A DNA stretch of 64,000 nt from CANHVK01 sp046304235. GTDB taxonomy: Bacteria > Bacteroidota > Bacteroidia > Flavobacteriales_D > Crocinitomicaceae. The stretch is from the NCBI GenBank assembly GCA_046304235.1, contig JBKCEW010000004.1, positions 1-64,000 on the forward strand. Reading direction: 5' to 3'. The notes beneath the pieces were generated by a model. The model did not search any database, was not told the origin of the DNA, and was given only the letters and a program-made list of their open reading frames with translations. Position numbers and translations under genes: made by a program. Shown here one piece after another: positions 43,251 to 52,790 of this stretch. How positions within the stretch are numbered: the stretch's first letter is position 1; each line of letters begins with the position of its first letter.

Positions 43251-43991
43251 TTATGAAAGTTGTTCGGAAGTTTGTCCAAAACGTCGTTCTCTTTTTTGAT
43301 AAGAAAGAACCGCTTTGTATAAATCTTCCTCTTTAAATTCAGGCCATAAAACATCCGTAAAATATAATTCTGAATAAGCGATTTGCCACAATAAAAAATT
43401 ACTAATTCGTTGCTCTCCACTTGTTCTGATTAATAATTCTGGGTCCGGATAGTTTGCCGTTGTTAGGGAATTACTAATCAGTTCATCGTTGATATCTGAT
43501 AAGGTAATTTTTCCTTGTTTATAATCTTCTGATATTGACTTTATTGCTGCTTTTATTTCCCAACGAGCACTATAATTTAAAGCTAAAATCAGATTAAATT
43601 CTGTATTTCCTGCTGTTTTTTCTTTTGCTTCGCGTAATTCATCTTGACATGATTCAGGTAGACCATCATCATCTCCAATCGTCAATAACCGAATACCATT
43701 CTCATTCAATTCATCTACCTCATTCGCGATCGTTTGTACCAATAGATTCATTAAACCATCAATTTCTTCTTTCGGGCGACTCCAATTTTCTGTTGAAAAA
43801 GTATATAAAGTCAGGTATTTAACCCCTAACTTTTTACATCCGTTCAATGCTTCACGAACTGATTCGACCCCAACAGAGTGTCCAAATAATCTTTCTTCTC
43901 CTTGTTGTTTTGCCCAACGCCCATTTCCATCCATGATGATAGCAACATGTTGAGGTATGTTCTGTTTATCAATTTGCGATAGATAATCCAT
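43251..43991 (-). CDS. uppS: Undecaprenyl diphosphate synthase
   Basis: A cis-prenyltransferase of 246 residues that makes the C55 carrier for peptidoglycan and surface polysaccharides. The catalytic Asp is in HVAIIMDGNGRWAKQQG, and further signature blocks are LYTFSTENWSRP and PDPELLIRTSGEQRISNFLL. It is the first gene of the uppS-bamA-skp-skp run and has a -7 box (TAAATTTG) 25 bases upstream. Confidence 0.96.
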   Translation of the reverse strand: MDYLSQIDKQNIPQHVAIIMDGNGRWAKQQGEERLFGHSVGVESVREALNGCKKLGVKYLTLYTFSTENWSRPKEEIDGLMNLLVQTIANEVDELNENGIRLLTIGDDDGLPESCQDELREAKEKTAGNTEFNLILALNYSARWEIKAAIKSISEDYKQGKITLSDINDELISNSLTTANYPDPELLIRTSGEQRISNFLLWQIAYSELYFTDVLWPEFKEEDLYKAVLSYQKRERRFGQTSEQLS

Positions 43992-44015
43992 TTTACTCTA
44001 ATAAAGTCAAAACGA

Positions 44016-44023
44016 CAAATTTA
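44016..44023 (-). promoter_or_regulatory. -7 box (TAAATTTG) of uppS-bamA
   Basis: An exact TAnnTTTG match on the minus strand, 24 bases before the uppS ATG, between the atpC terminator and uppS. Confidence 0.5.
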
Positions 44024-44086
44024 ATAATGATATTCCAAAAAGACTGATTTAGTTGGCAATCATTAACAAAAAACTCACAAAAAGAA

Positions 44087-44120
44087 ATTAAAAAAGGGGT
44101 TTTCTTTTCAGAAAACCCCT
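44087..44120 (-). terminator. Terminator after atpC
   Basis: A perfect 10-bp stem (44095-44104 with 44111-44120) and a 6-base loop, followed on the minus strand by a run of T. Confidence 0.85.
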
Positions 44121-44140
44121 CTAATATTTTTTTTGGAAGA

Positions 44141-44428
44141 TTACTCTGCCAATAAAATCAATTTGTTATTTGTTAGTTCAACAACACCTCCATCAACATC
44201 TATCGTTAAAACTTTGTTAGATGCATCTACTTGAACTCTTTTATTTAACTTTTTAGTATTCTTCAATGGTTGAGATAAATCAACTTTAATTGTACCTTTT
44301 GTTAACGCAGAGATAATTGGTGCGTGGTTGTTTAATACCTGAAACAATCCATCCTTCCCCGGTAATTGTACTGCAACTACCTCGCCAGAAAATAAATTGC
44401 TCTCAGGAGTGATTATTTCTAATTGCAT
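44141..44428 (-). CDS. atpC: ATP synthase F1 epsilon subunit
   Basis: A 95-residue epsilon subunit consisting only of the N-terminal beta-sandwich (LEIITPESNLFSGEVVAVQL ... GVVELTNNKLILLAE). The C-terminal two-helix inhibitory domain found in many bacteria (total about 135 residues) is absent, as in other Bacteroidota. It follows atpD by 11 bases and is closed by a strong terminator, so the pair is transcribed apart from the other ATP synthase genes, which are not in this window. Confidence 0.93.
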   Translation of the reverse strand: MQLEIITPESNLFSGEVVAVQLPGKDGLFQVLNNHAPIISALTKGTIKVDLSQPLKNTKKLNKRVQVDASNKVLTIDVDGGVVELTNNKLILLAE

Positions 44429-44439
44429 AGTTTCAAGTA

Positions 44440-45948
44440 TTAGTTTCCTGTGTCAGCTAACATTTTCTTACCTGCCTCGATAACGTCTTCAATCGTTCCT
44501 TTCAAGTTGAAAGCAGCTTCTGGATACTGATCCATTTCACCGTTTAAAATCATGTTGAAACCTTTGATAGTATCTTGGATGTCAACCAATACTCCTTTGA
44601 TACCTGTAAACTGTTCAGCTACGTGGAAAGGTTGAGATAAGAAACGTTGAATACGACGCGCTCTGTGTACAACTAATTTGTCTTCTTCAGAAAGCTCATC
44701 CATACCAAGGATAGCAATGATATCTTGTAATTCTTTATAACGTTGTAAGATTTGTTTCACGTTTTGAGCACAATTGTAATGAGCCTCACCCAACACTTTA
44801 GCAGAAAGGATACGAGAAGTTGAATCTAATGGGTCAACCGCAGGATAGATACCTAACTCAGCAATTTTACGAGACAATACAGTTGTTGCATCTAAGTGAG
44901 CAAACGTGTTAGCCGGAGCCGGGTCAGTTAAGTCATCCGCAGGTACGTAAACCGCTTGTACAGATGTAATAGATCCATTTTTAGTTGAAGTAATACGCTC
45001 TTGCATCGCACCCATCTCAGTTGCTAATGTAGGTTGGTAACCTACCGCAGATGGCATACGACCTAATAAAGCAGATACCTCAGAACCAGCTTGCGTAAAA
45101 CGGAAGATGTTATCAACGAAGAAAAGGATATCTTTACCTTGTCCATCACCTTCACCATCACGGTAATATTCAGCTAATGTCAATCCAGATAAAGCTACAC
45201 GAGCACGTGCACCTGGAGGCTCATTCATCTGACCGAAAACGAAAGTAGCTTTAGACTCTTTCATTTCTTCTAAATCGATCTTAGAAAGATCCCATCCTCC
45301 TTCTTCCATTGAGTGCATAAATTCTTCACCATACTTGATGATACCAGACTCTAACATCTCACGTAATAAGTCATTTCCTTCACGAGTACGCTCACCAACA
45401 CCAGCAAACACTGATAAACCTCCGTGTCCTTTAGCGATGTTGTTAATCAACTCCTGAATTAATACTGTTTTACCAACACCAGCACCACCGAATAAACCAA
45501 TTTTACCTCCTTTTGCATAAGGCTCAATTAAGTCAATTACTTTTATACCTGTAAATAATACTTCTGTTGAAGTAGATAATTGATCAAATTTTGGAGCTTC
45601 ACGGTGAATTGACATACCACCTTCATTGCTCACTTCGTTAATTCCGTCGATAGCTTCACCTACCACGTTGAATAAACGACCTTTAATTTTATCACCGATA
45701 GGCATTCTGATTGCGTCACCTGTAGCAACTACAGCCATACCACGTGTGAATCCATCTGTAGAATCCATGGAAATTGCACGTACAGAACTTTCTCCAACGT
45801 GTGCTTGTACTTCTAATACAACGCGTGTTCCATTTTCTTTTCTAACTTCCAATGCATCAAAAATGTTTGGAAGAGCTACTCCCTTTTCGAAGCTTACGTC
45901 AACCACAGGACCAATTACCTGTGAAATTTTACCTTGAATATGCGACAT
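44440..45948 (-). CDS. atpD: ATP synthase F1 beta subunit
   Basis: The catalytic subunit, 502 residues from the ATG at 45948 (MSHIQGKISQVIGPVVDVSF); a longer frame to 46011 is not supported. Walker A GGAGVGKTV and the beta signature PSAVGYQPTLA are present. The -7 box TATCTTTG lies 37 bases upstream. Only atpD and atpC are here, the split arrangement known in Bacteroidota. Confidence 0.97.
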   Translation of the reverse strand: MSHIQGKISQVIGPVVDVSFEKGVALPNIFDALEVRKENGTRVVLEVQAHVGESSVRAISMDSTDGFTRGMAVVATGDAIRMPIGDKIKGRLFNVVGEAIDGINEVSNEGGMSIHREAPKFDQLSTSTEVLFTGIKVIDLIEPYAKGGKIGLFGGAGVGKTVLIQELINNIAKGHGGLSVFAGVGERTREGNDLLREMLESGIIKYGEEFMHSMEEGGWDLSKIDLEEMKESKATFVFGQMNEPPGARARVALSGLTLAEYYRDGEGDGQGKDILFFVDNIFRFTQAGSEVSALLGRMPSAVGYQPTLATEMGAMQERITSTKNGSITSVQAVYVPADDLTDPAPANTFAHLDATTVLSRKIAELGIYPAVDPLDSTSRILSAKVLGEAHYNCAQNVKQILQRYKELQDIIAILGMDELSEEDKLVVHRARRIQRFLSQPFHVAEQFTGIKGVLVDIQDTIKGFNMILNGEMDQYPEAAFNLKGTIEDVIEAGKKMLADTGN

Positions 45949-45984
45949 ATCGTGCCTTTTAAGTGTAATTTCTGAATTTGCCTG

Positions 45985-45992
45985 CAAAGATA
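45985..45992 (-). promoter_or_regulatory. -7 box (TATCTTTG) of atpD-atpC
   Basis: An exact TAnnTTTG match on the minus strand, 36 bases before the atpD ATG; TTG at 46009-46011 (16-base spacing) is a possible -33 element. Confidence 0.5.
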
Positions 45993-46121
45993 TATCTTTT
46001 TTTATTAACAACTTATTTTATTTGTGAATTTTAGTTGATATTCTAAAAATTTCCTTATAAATCAAGGATGAAACAAATAAAAATAGTATTTAACAACGTT
46101 TTTTTGAATGCAGTAATTAAC

Positions 46122-46146
46122 AAAAAAAGGGTCGCTTTCGCGACCC
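46122..46146 (-). terminator. Terminator after the glutaryl-CoA dehydrogenase gene
   Basis: On the minus strand GGGTCGC-GAAA-GCGACCC (46129-46146) followed by seven T. Confidence 0.88.
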
Positions 46147-46174
46147 TAAACATTTTCTTGAAAGAAACTCTTTC

Positions 46175-47383
46175 TTATTTCATATTAGATAAATCTGGCA
46201 TATCACGTGTGAATGCAGGGATACCTGTTACATCCATCCCTGTAATTAACAAGTGAATGTCGTGTGTACCTTCGTAAGTCACTACTGATTCTAAGTTTGC
46301 CATATGGCGCATCATTGAATATTCTGAAGTGATACCCATACCACCGTGAATTTGACGTGCTTCACGCGCAATATTCATAGCGATTTCACAGTTGTTACGT
46401 TTTGCCATTGAAATTTGTGCAGATGTAGCTCTACCTTCATTTCTCAATTGACCCAAACGGAATGTTAATAATTGTGCTTTGGTGATTTCAGTAATCATCT
46501 CAGCCAATTTCTTTTGTTGTAATTGGAAAGCACCAATCGGAACACCAAACTGTGTTCTTTCTTTACAATATCTCAATGCTTGATCGTAACAATCCATAGC
46601 AGCACCTAAAGCACCCCATGCGATACCGAAACGAGCAGAATCCAAACAACTTAATGGAGCACCTAATCCAGTTCTTCCAGGTAATATGTTTTCTTTTGGA
46701 ACTTTCACATCAACGAAAATTAACTCTCCAGTAGATGAAGCTCTCAATGAAAGTTTTCCGTGCATTTCAGGAGTTGAAAACCCTTCCATTCCACGCTCAA
46801 CTACCACACCGTGAATTCTTCCCGACTCATCTTTCGCCCATACCACAGCGATATCAGCAAAAGGAGCGTTAGAAATCCACATTTTAGCACCGTTCAAAAT
46901 AACATGATCACCAGCATCTTTGAAGTTTGTAATCATTCCACCAGGATTTGATCCATGATCTGGTTCAGTTAAACCAAAACAACCCATCATTTCACCCGTA
47001 GCTAATTTTGGAAGGTATTTCATTTTTTGCTCTTCAGAACCATATTTCCAAATTGGATACATAACTAAAGAACTTTGTACAGACGCTGTAGAACGTAATC
47101 CTGAATCACATCTTTCCAACTCTTGCATAATCAAACCGTACGAAATTTGGTCTAAACCAGGACCTCCGTATTGTTCAGGAATATAAGGACCAAAAGCACC
47201 GATTTCTCCTAATCCTCTTAATAAATGTAAAGGAAATGTCGCTTTTTCATAATGCTCGTCAATGATTGGAGAAACTTCTTTTTTAACCCATGCACGTGCA
47301 GCATCACGAACCAACAATTGTTCTTCCGTGTACAAATCATCCATGTTATAATAATCTGGATGTGTATATAAATCTGTAGCCAT
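46175..47383 (-). CDS. gcdH: Acyl-CoA dehydrogenase, probably glutaryl-CoA dehydrogenase
   Basis: A 402-residue flavoenzyme. Family signatures CFGLTEPDHGSNPGGM and the C-terminal RHMANLESVVTYEGTHDIH, whose Glu is the catalytic base; YEGTHDIHLLITG matches the glutaryl-CoA dehydrogenase subgroup. It would oxidise and decarboxylate glutaryl-CoA to crotonyl-CoA in lysine and tryptophan breakdown. It has its own canonical promoter (TTTG-N19-TAATTTTG) and terminator, so it is monocistronic. Confidence 0.88.
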   Translation of the reverse strand: MATDLYTHPDYYNMDDLYTEEQLLVRDAARAWVKKEVSPIIDEHYEKATFPLHLLRGLGEIGAFGPYIPEQYGGPGLDQISYGLIMQELERCDSGLRSTASVQSSLVMYPIWKYGSEEQKMKYLPKLATGEMMGCFGLTEPDHGSNPGGMITNFKDAGDHVILNGAKMWISNAPFADIAVVWAKDESGRIHGVVVERGMEGFSTPEMHGKLSLRASSTGELIFVDVKVPKENILPGRTGLGAPLSCLDSARFGIAWGALGAAMDCYDQALRYCKERTQFGVPIGAFQLQQKKLAEMITEITKAQLLTFRLGQLRNEGRATSAQISMAKRNNCEIAMNIAREARQIHGGMGITSEYSMMRHMANLESVVTYEGTHDIHLLITGMDVTGIPAFTRDMPDLSNMK

Positions 47384-47405
47384 ATTAATTAGTTATAAGG
47401 TGGGA

Positions 47406-47436
47406 CAAAATTAGTATTATTAAAATGATAAACAAA
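47406..47436 (-). promoter_or_regulatory. Promoter of gcdH: TTTG-N19-TAATTTTG
   Basis: On the minus strand TTTG (47433-47436), a 19-base spacer and TAATTTTG (47406-47413), 22 bases before the ATG: the textbook Bacteroidota promoter layout. Confidence 0.72.
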
Positions 47437-47477
47437 GTAAATTAAAAGGTGTTCATACACGGATGAAAACAAAATAG

Positions 47478-47485
47478 TAATTTTG
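47478..47485 (+). promoter_or_regulatory. -7 box (TAATTTTG) of the DUF4271 gene
   Basis: An exact TAnnTTTG match. It ends only 2 bases before the ATG at 47488 but 17 bases before the next ATG at 47503, which favours the latter as start. Confidence 0.5.
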
Positions 47486-47502
47486 CAATGTATAACGATT
47501 TT

Positions 47503-48219
47503 ATGAGCCTGAACTATGCCCTACACACTTTGATTCAATCTGTTGATAAACAAGATATTAGATTGAATTTGGTATGGAGAGCCGAAACTCCTTATCAATG
47601 GGCTATATACAGTTTATTTATCACTTTTGTTTTACTTACAATTGCACGTATTAATAACCCATTTTTCATTTCATCTCTTGCAAAATCGCTATATAAAAAT
47701 AGAAATGTAGAAAAAATAGTATTTGAAGAACTACCCTTAAGTCTTATAACCAATTTTTGCCTGATATCAACATTTATAATCAGTTTTTCAATCATTACTT
47801 CATTTTTGATAAGTGAAAACTTCAAACTTTTTGGTTGGACAAACTGGATGATTGCTATCGGTATTCCTGTTTACTTACTACTTGCTCCTCAATTATACTT
47901 AACCCTTGTGGAATTAACTACAGGTGAAAAAAATTTCTCCAAGGAAATCAAACTAACCAATCGAATTATCTGTGAATTTTTAGGATTATTTGGTGTTTTA
48001 TTTTTATTAATATGGATATTTGATCCTTATGTCCATTGGTTCGTAAGCAACCTAACTATTTATTTATTAGCTATAACTTACTTTTATAGAATATTTAGAG
48101 GATTTATTTTTGCTTTTTCAAAAGGGCTCCCTTGGTATTACATAATTTTGTATTTTTGCACGTTTGAACTATTACCTTTATATATAGTATTTTACTATTT
48201 ATCAAGAGTATATATATGA
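47503..48219 (+). CDS. DUF4271 family membrane protein
   Basis: A 238-residue integral membrane protein with about six hydrophobic segments (first at residues 32-46, AIYSLFITFVLLTIA). It matches the Bacteroidota DUF4271 pattern and gene order: this family is commonly found directly before hemD. The ATG at 47503 is preferred over 47488 because a -7 box ends just before 47488. Function unknown. hemD follows 29 bases downstream. Confidence 0.78.
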   Translation: MSLNYALHTLIQSVDKQDIRLNLVWRAETPYQWAIYSLFITFVLLTIARINNPFFISSLAKSLYKNRNVEKIVFEELPLSLITNFCLISTFIISFSIITSFLISENFKLFGWTNWMIAIGIPVYLLLAPQLYLTLVELTTGEKNFSKEIKLTNRIICEFLGLFGVLFLLIWIFDPYVHWFVSNLTIYLLAITYFYRIFRGFIFAFSKGLPWYYIILYFCTFELLPLYIVFYYLSRVYI

Positions 48220-48248
48220 TTTTGAATTGATAACTAAATTTAAATAGT

Positions 48249-48998
48249 GTGAGCATCAAAACAATTTTAGTTTCGCAACCTAAACCAGAAGGAGAAAAAT
48301 CTCCTTATTTTGATTTGGCTGATAAATACAAATTGAAAATTGATTTCAGACCATTCATTCGAGTTGAAGGTGTTAATGCGCAAGAATTTAGATCGCAAAG
48401 GGTAAATTTTGGTGATTTTACGGCTGTTATTCTTACTTCTAAAAATGCAGTAGACCACTATTTTAGAATGGCTCAGGAAACACGTTTTACCGTTCCAGAC
48501 ACGATGAAGTATTTTTGTATTTCAGAAGCAATCGCTTTGTATTTACAAAAATATGTTACCTATAGGAAAAGAAAAATTTTCTTTGGGAAACAAACCATTG
48601 AAGAACTTGTAGAAACAATGCGTAAACACAAAGGAGAAAAATACCTTCTTCCTTGTACCGATATTTTAAGAGATAAAATTCCAGAAACATTAGAGCAACA
48701 TAAAATCGATTTCACTAAAGCTATGCTATACAGAACAGTAGCTTCTGATTTAAGTGATTTAGAACATGTTTCTTATGATATGTTGGTGTTTTTTAGTCCA
48801 GGAGGAATTGAGTCTTTATTCAAAAACTTCCCTGACTTTAAACAAAATGAAACTATCATTGCTGCATTTGGACCTACTACAGCAAACGCAGTAATTAAAA
48901 ACAACCTTCGATTAGATGTTCATGCGCCACAGCCAAACGCACCAAGTATGACTGCAGCAATTGAAAATTATGTTAAAGATTCTTTAAAAAAGAAATAA
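48249..48998 (+). CDS. hemD: Uroporphyrinogen-III synthase
   Basis: It cyclises hydroxymethylbilane with ring inversion in haem synthesis. A 249-residue protein with a GTG start (MSIKTILVSQPKPEGEKSPY); the two-domain fold and the conserved blocks AVILTSKNAVDHYF and DMLVFFSPGGIESLF are visible. This family is poorly conserved, so the identification rests on these segments, on length and on the DUF4271 neighbour. A terminator follows directly. Confidence 0.85.
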   Translation: MSIKTILVSQPKPEGEKSPYFDLADKYKLKIDFRPFIRVEGVNAQEFRSQRVNFGDFTAVILTSKNAVDHYFRMAQETRFTVPDTMKYFCISEAIALYLQKYVTYRKRKIFFGKQTIEELVETMRKHKGEKYLLPCTDILRDKIPETLEQHKIDFTKAMLYRTVASDLSDLEHVSYDMLVFFSPGGIESLFKNFPDFKQNETIIAAFGPTTANAVIKNNLRLDVHAPQPNAPSMTAAIENYVKDSLKKK

Positions 48999-49001
48999 TA
49001 T

Positions 49002-49035
49002 TGAAAAGCGTCAATGATTGACGCTTTTCATTTTT
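49002..49035 (+). terminator. Terminator after hemD
   Basis: A perfect 13-bp stem (49002-49014 with 49018-49030), 3-base loop, followed by TTTTT. Confidence 0.88.
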
Positions 49036-49059
49036 AATATCTAATTCACAATTTAATAT

Positions 49060-51627
49060 ATGGCAAAGAGCAAAAAAAGACAAGAAGAAGTTCTTTCTCC
49101 AGAAAAAGTAAAAACATTTACAAGACGTTTTTGGGTGCTGGCAACTTTTCCTATTACATTCATTGTTTGTTTGTTAATATATCAGTCTTTTAGTGACCTC
49201 CCATCTATCGAAGATTTAAAAGATCCCCAATTATCTGCCTCTGTAGTATATGCAAGTGATGGTCAATCTGAATTAGGTCGCTACTGGAAAGTAAACCGAT
49301 TAGTCGCACACTACGATTCTATTTCACCATTCATTACAGATGCTTTAATCTCTACAGAAGATGAACGCTTTTACGCTCATTCTGGTATTGATGTAAAGGC
49401 ACTGGCGAGAGCTGTAGTTAATGTAGGGGGTGCTGGGGGTGCTTCTACAATTACACAACAGTTAGCAAAACAGTTGTTTACAATTAAATCTCGCGAAGAA
49501 CGTGAAGAAATGCTTGCACGTGGTGAAGAAGAAAGTAAACCTTTATTTGGGAGCATAGGACGTAAAGCAAACCGTCTAATTGAAAAAGTAAGAGAAAATA
49601 TTATCTCTACTCGTATAGAAGAAACCTTTACCAAAGAAGAAATTATTACGATGTATCTCAATCAATTTGATTTCTTGTATAATGCCGTTGGTATAACGAA
49701 TGCTTGTAAAATTTACTTCAATAAAACCCCAAAAACAGTATCCAAAGACGAAGCTGCAATGTTAGTAGGTATGTGTAAAAATCCAACATTGTATAATCCA
49801 TATACTTTTACCCAAAAAAATTACAGAGCCATTTTAGCAGATAATAAAGGAGTAAATCCAAATGAAATAAGTAAAAGTGAAATACTCGAAGCAAGAGAAA
49901 AAGACAGTATGAGGGCTGTTGAACGAAGAAATCAAGTGTTATTTCAATGGTTAAAAAACAGTGAAGGAGATAATGATGGACTTCGTTTGCATATTACTCG
50001 CGAAGAGTATGAACAACTTTGTAAAAAACCGATTGTATGTGATTTCCAACAATTGAGTTTCAAAAAAGGGCGTGCAACTTATTTTAGAGAAGCCATTCGC
50101 AAAGAAGTAGTCGCTTTATTAGATGAAAAAGACGAAAATGGAGATTATGTAATCTACAAACGTAACTTGGAAGACCCAGAAGATAAAAGCAGGCCTTACA
50201 ACATTTACGAAGATGGTTTAAGAATTTACACCACTGTAGATTATAGAATGCAAGTGTATGCAGAAGAAGCCGTAAAAAGACATTTAAAAACAAAACTTCA
50301 GCGAGCATTCAATCGAAACAACCGTGGTTTACGTAACTACCCTTTTTCGAATGATATAAAAACAGAAGAAGTTAAAAAAATAATGAACGATGCTGTTCGT
50401 AGATCGGATCGGTTTTTCAATTCATCAAATGCAGGAATGAGTGAAGATGAAATCTTTGCAAAATTCAAAGAAAAAGTACCTATGCAAATCTTTACATGGG
50501 ATGGTGAAGTAGATACATTAATGTCTCCGTTGGATTCTATTAAATATTACAAATCTTTCTTACAAGCTGGACTCATGTCTATCGAACCTGAAACAGGGTT
50601 TGTAAAAGCATGGGTTGGTGGAACAGACATAGATCATTTTGCCTACGATCACGTAAAACAAGGTAAACGTCAGGTAGGTTCAACTATAAAACCTTTTGTC
50701 TATGCTACAGCAATGTCAATGGGTGTAATCAAACCTTGTACACAAGTACCAAACGTACCACATTGCATAAAATTATACCACGATGATGGAACATACTTTA
50801 AAACATGGTGTCCTAGCGGTGGTGGTGAAGGTGGTACCGTTTCTGTCAAAAAAGGCTTGGCTATGTCTAAAAATAACGTAGCCGCATGGATCATCAATAA
50901 ATTAGGAGCAAATGGGCCAAAAACAGTTGCTCGAATTTTAGATCAAATGGATATTCACTTAGAAAAAAGAGATATCAAGCCTGCGATGTGTTTAGGTACC
51001 ATGGATTTAAGTTTATATCAATTGGTTGCGGCTCAAGCGATGTTTGCAAATCACGGCTTATATAATAAACCTACTACCATTCTTCGCATTGAAGATCGAT
51101 ATGGAAATGAGATTTACACGAATAAATTTGAGACAAGAGAAGTATTTAATGAAACGTATGCTTACTCAATGTTAGAATTAATGAAAGAAGTATGTCGTTC
51201 TGGAACAGCTGCAAGCATTAGAAGTGGACAAGCATGGGCAAACATTCCATACCCTACTGCTGGAAAAACGGGTACAACCCAAAGTAATTCAGATGGTTGG
51301 TTTGTTGGTATCACACCAGATTTAGCAACCGGAGTTTGGGTTGGTGCTGAGGACAGAGGAGTAAGGTTCCATTCAACCGATGAAGGTCAGGGTGCGCGCG
51401 TTGCATTACCAATTTATGGATACTTTATGAATAGTATATATAAAGACCCTAAACTAAAAGTATCCAAAGAAGACTTTGAAAAACCAGAAGGATTTGATAA
51501 ATCTAAAGTCAATTGTAATGATAAATATTACGATGACGGAAGTGAAGAAGAAGAGGAAGAAGGAGATGGTACAGAAACAGACCCAAATGCTGAACCAGCT
51601 GAAGTTCCTGAAGAATTAAATATTTAG
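49060..51627 (+). CDS. Penicillin-binding protein 1A (bifunctional transglycosylase/transpeptidase)
   Basis: An 855-residue class A PBP: one N-terminal membrane anchor (residues about 25-45), a GT51 glycosyltransferase domain (STEDERFYAHSGIDVKALAR; GGASTITQQLAKQLF) and a transpeptidase domain with SxxK in GSTIKPFVYA, SxN in SKNN and KTG in GKTGTT. A strongly acidic Glu/Asp-rich tail of about 40 residues ends the protein. It polymerises and cross-links peptidoglycan in the periplasm. The next gene follows after 18 bases, though the functions are unrelated. Confidence 0.95.
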   Translation: MAKSKKRQEEVLSPEKVKTFTRRFWVLATFPITFIVCLLIYQSFSDLPSIEDLKDPQLSASVVYASDGQSELGRYWKVNRLVAHYDSISPFITDALISTEDERFYAHSGIDVKALARAVVNVGGAGGASTITQQLAKQLFTIKSREEREEMLARGEEESKPLFGSIGRKANRLIEKVRENIISTRIEETFTKEEIITMYLNQFDFLYNAVGITNACKIYFNKTPKTVSKDEAAMLVGMCKNPTLYNPYTFTQKNYRAILADNKGVNPNEISKSEILEAREKDSMRAVERRNQVLFQWLKNSEGDNDGLRLHITREEYEQLCKKPIVCDFQQLSFKKGRATYFREAIRKEVVALLDEKDENGDYVIYKRNLEDPEDKSRPYNIYEDGLRIYTTVDYRMQVYAEEAVKRHLKTKLQRAFNRNNRGLRNYPFSNDIKTEEVKKIMNDAVRRSDRFFNSSNAGMSEDEIFAKFKEKVPMQIFTWDGEVDTLMSPLDSIKYYKSFLQAGLMSIEPETGFVKAWVGGTDIDHFAYDHVKQGKRQVGSTIKPFVYATAMSMGVIKPCTQVPNVPHCIKLYHDDGTYFKTWCPSGGGEGGTVSVKKGLAMSKNNVAAWIINKLGANGPKTVARILDQMDIHLEKRDIKPAMCLGTMDLSLYQLVAAQAMFANHGLYNKPTTILRIEDRYGNEIYTNKFETREVFNETYAYSMLELMKEVCRSGTAASIRSGQAWANIPYPTAGKTGTTQSNSDGWFVGITPDLATGVWVGAEDRGVRFHSTDEGQGARVALPIYGYFMNSIYKDPKLKVSKEDFEKPEGFDKSKVNCNDKYYDDGSEEEEEEGDGTETDPNAEPAEVPEELNI

Positions 51628-51645
51628 CACTTAATTTCAATAGAT

Positions 51646-52341
51646 ATGAATAAAGTAGTAAAAGACGTAAATGAAGCTTTACAAGGCATCGAAGACGGAA
51701 TGACGTTAATGGTGGGTGGTTTTGGTTTATGTGGTATCCCTGAAAATTCAATTGCGGAATTGGTTCGTAAAGGAACTAAAGACCTAACTTGTATTTCAAA
51801 TAATGCAGGGGTTGACAATTTTGGATTAGGTTTATTACTCCAAAATAAACAAGTAAAAAAAATGATTAGTTCTTATGTTGGTGAGAATGATGAATTTGAA
51901 AGACAAATGTTATCAGGCGAACTTGAAGTAGATCTAATCCCACAAGGTTCATTAGCTGAAAGATGCCGTGCAGGGGGTGCAGGAATACCTGCTTTCTTTA
52001 CTCCAGCTGGATTTGGAACTGAAGTTGCTGAAGGAAAAGAAGTACGCATTTTCAACGGAAAACCACACATTCTAGAATCAGCATTGACTGCTGACTTTGC
52101 AATTGTAAAAGCGTGGAAAGGAGATACTGAAGGTAATTTAGTTTTCAAAGCGACTGCTAGAAATTTCAACCCAATGATGGCGATGGCAGGTAAAATTACT
52201 ATTGCTGAAGTGGAAGAATTAGTGCCTGCTGGTGAATTAGATCCAAACTTCATCCATACTCCTGGTATTTTCGTACAACGTATTTTCCAAGGAAATAATT
52301 ACGAAAAGAGAATTGAACAAAGAACGGTTAGAACAAGATAA
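51646..52341 (+). CDS. scoA: 3-oxoacid CoA-transferase subunit A
   Basis: A 231-residue alpha subunit of succinyl-CoA:acetoacetate CoA-transferase. GGFGLCGIPENSI and SNNAGVDNFGLG are the class I CoA-transferase A signatures. Its partner scoB lies 493 bases downstream rather than adjacent: a four-helix-bundle gene with flanking short repeats separates them. With scoB it activates acetoacetate, the end product of the tyrosine pathway encoded just downstream. Confidence 0.94.
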   Translation: MNKVVKDVNEALQGIEDGMTLMVGGFGLCGIPENSIAELVRKGTKDLTCISNNAGVDNFGLGLLLQNKQVKKMISSYVGENDEFERQMLSGELEVDLIPQGSLAERCRAGGAGIPAFFTPAGFGTEVAEGKEVRIFNGKPHILESALTADFAIVKAWKGDTEGNLVFKATARNFNPMMAMAGKITIAEVEELVPAGELDPNFIHTPGIFVQRIFQGNNYEKRIEQRTVRTR

Positions 52342-52346
52342 TGCAT

Positions 52347-52384
52347 CAATGATTTAATGTTTAAATGTAACAATGATTTAATGT
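52347..52384. repeat. Two copies of CAATGATTTAATGT before the four-helix-bundle gene
   Basis: Identical 14-mers at 52347-52360 and 52371-52384 (24-base period). The surrounding sequence up to 52415 continues in a similar AT-rich style with repeated AATGT. Confidence 0.75.
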
Positions 52385-52420
52385 GAAAATTAAATAATGT
52401 TTTAATTCGTAAATGGAGCA

Positions 52421-52771
52421 ATGGAGAATAGTCGACCGAATATTATTTTAGATAAAACTATTAAGTTTTCGTTAGACATTATTAGATATTGTGAAATATT
52501 AGAAAGTGAAAGAAAATTTGTAATTGCAAAACAACTATTAAAATCTGGAACTTCCATTGGTGCAAATACATTCGAGGCTCAAAATGCAGAATCTAAAAAT
52601 GATTTTATTCATAAATTAAAAATTGCTGCAAAAGAAATTGAAGAAACTAAATATTGGTTGATTCTATGTGAATTATCAGAAAGTTATCCTTTTGATGAAA
52701 CACTAAAAACACAAATAAATGAAATTGGATTAATTATTTACAAAATAATTTCAAGTTCAAAGAAAAATTAA
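52421..52771 (+). CDS. Four-helix-bundle protein (23S rRNA IVS/S23 family)
   Basis: A 116-residue all-helical protein. The pattern KQLLKSGTSIGANTFEAQNA followed by DFIHKLKIAAKEIEETKYWL is the S23/IVS four-helix-bundle family, first known from intervening sequences in 23S rRNA genes and related to the Avd accessory protein of diversity-generating retroelements. Many Bacteroidota have lone copies of unknown role. Here it sits between scoA and scoB, flanked on both sides by short tandem repeats, which suggests insertion into an ancestral scoAB operon. Confidence 0.9.
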   Translation: MENSRPNIILDKTIKFSLDIIRYCEILESERKFVIAKQLLKSGTSIGANTFEAQNAESKNDFIHKLKIAAKEIEETKYWLILCELSESYPFDETLKTQINEIGLIIYKIISSSKKN

Positions 52772-52790
52772 CTTACCAACTATTTAATGC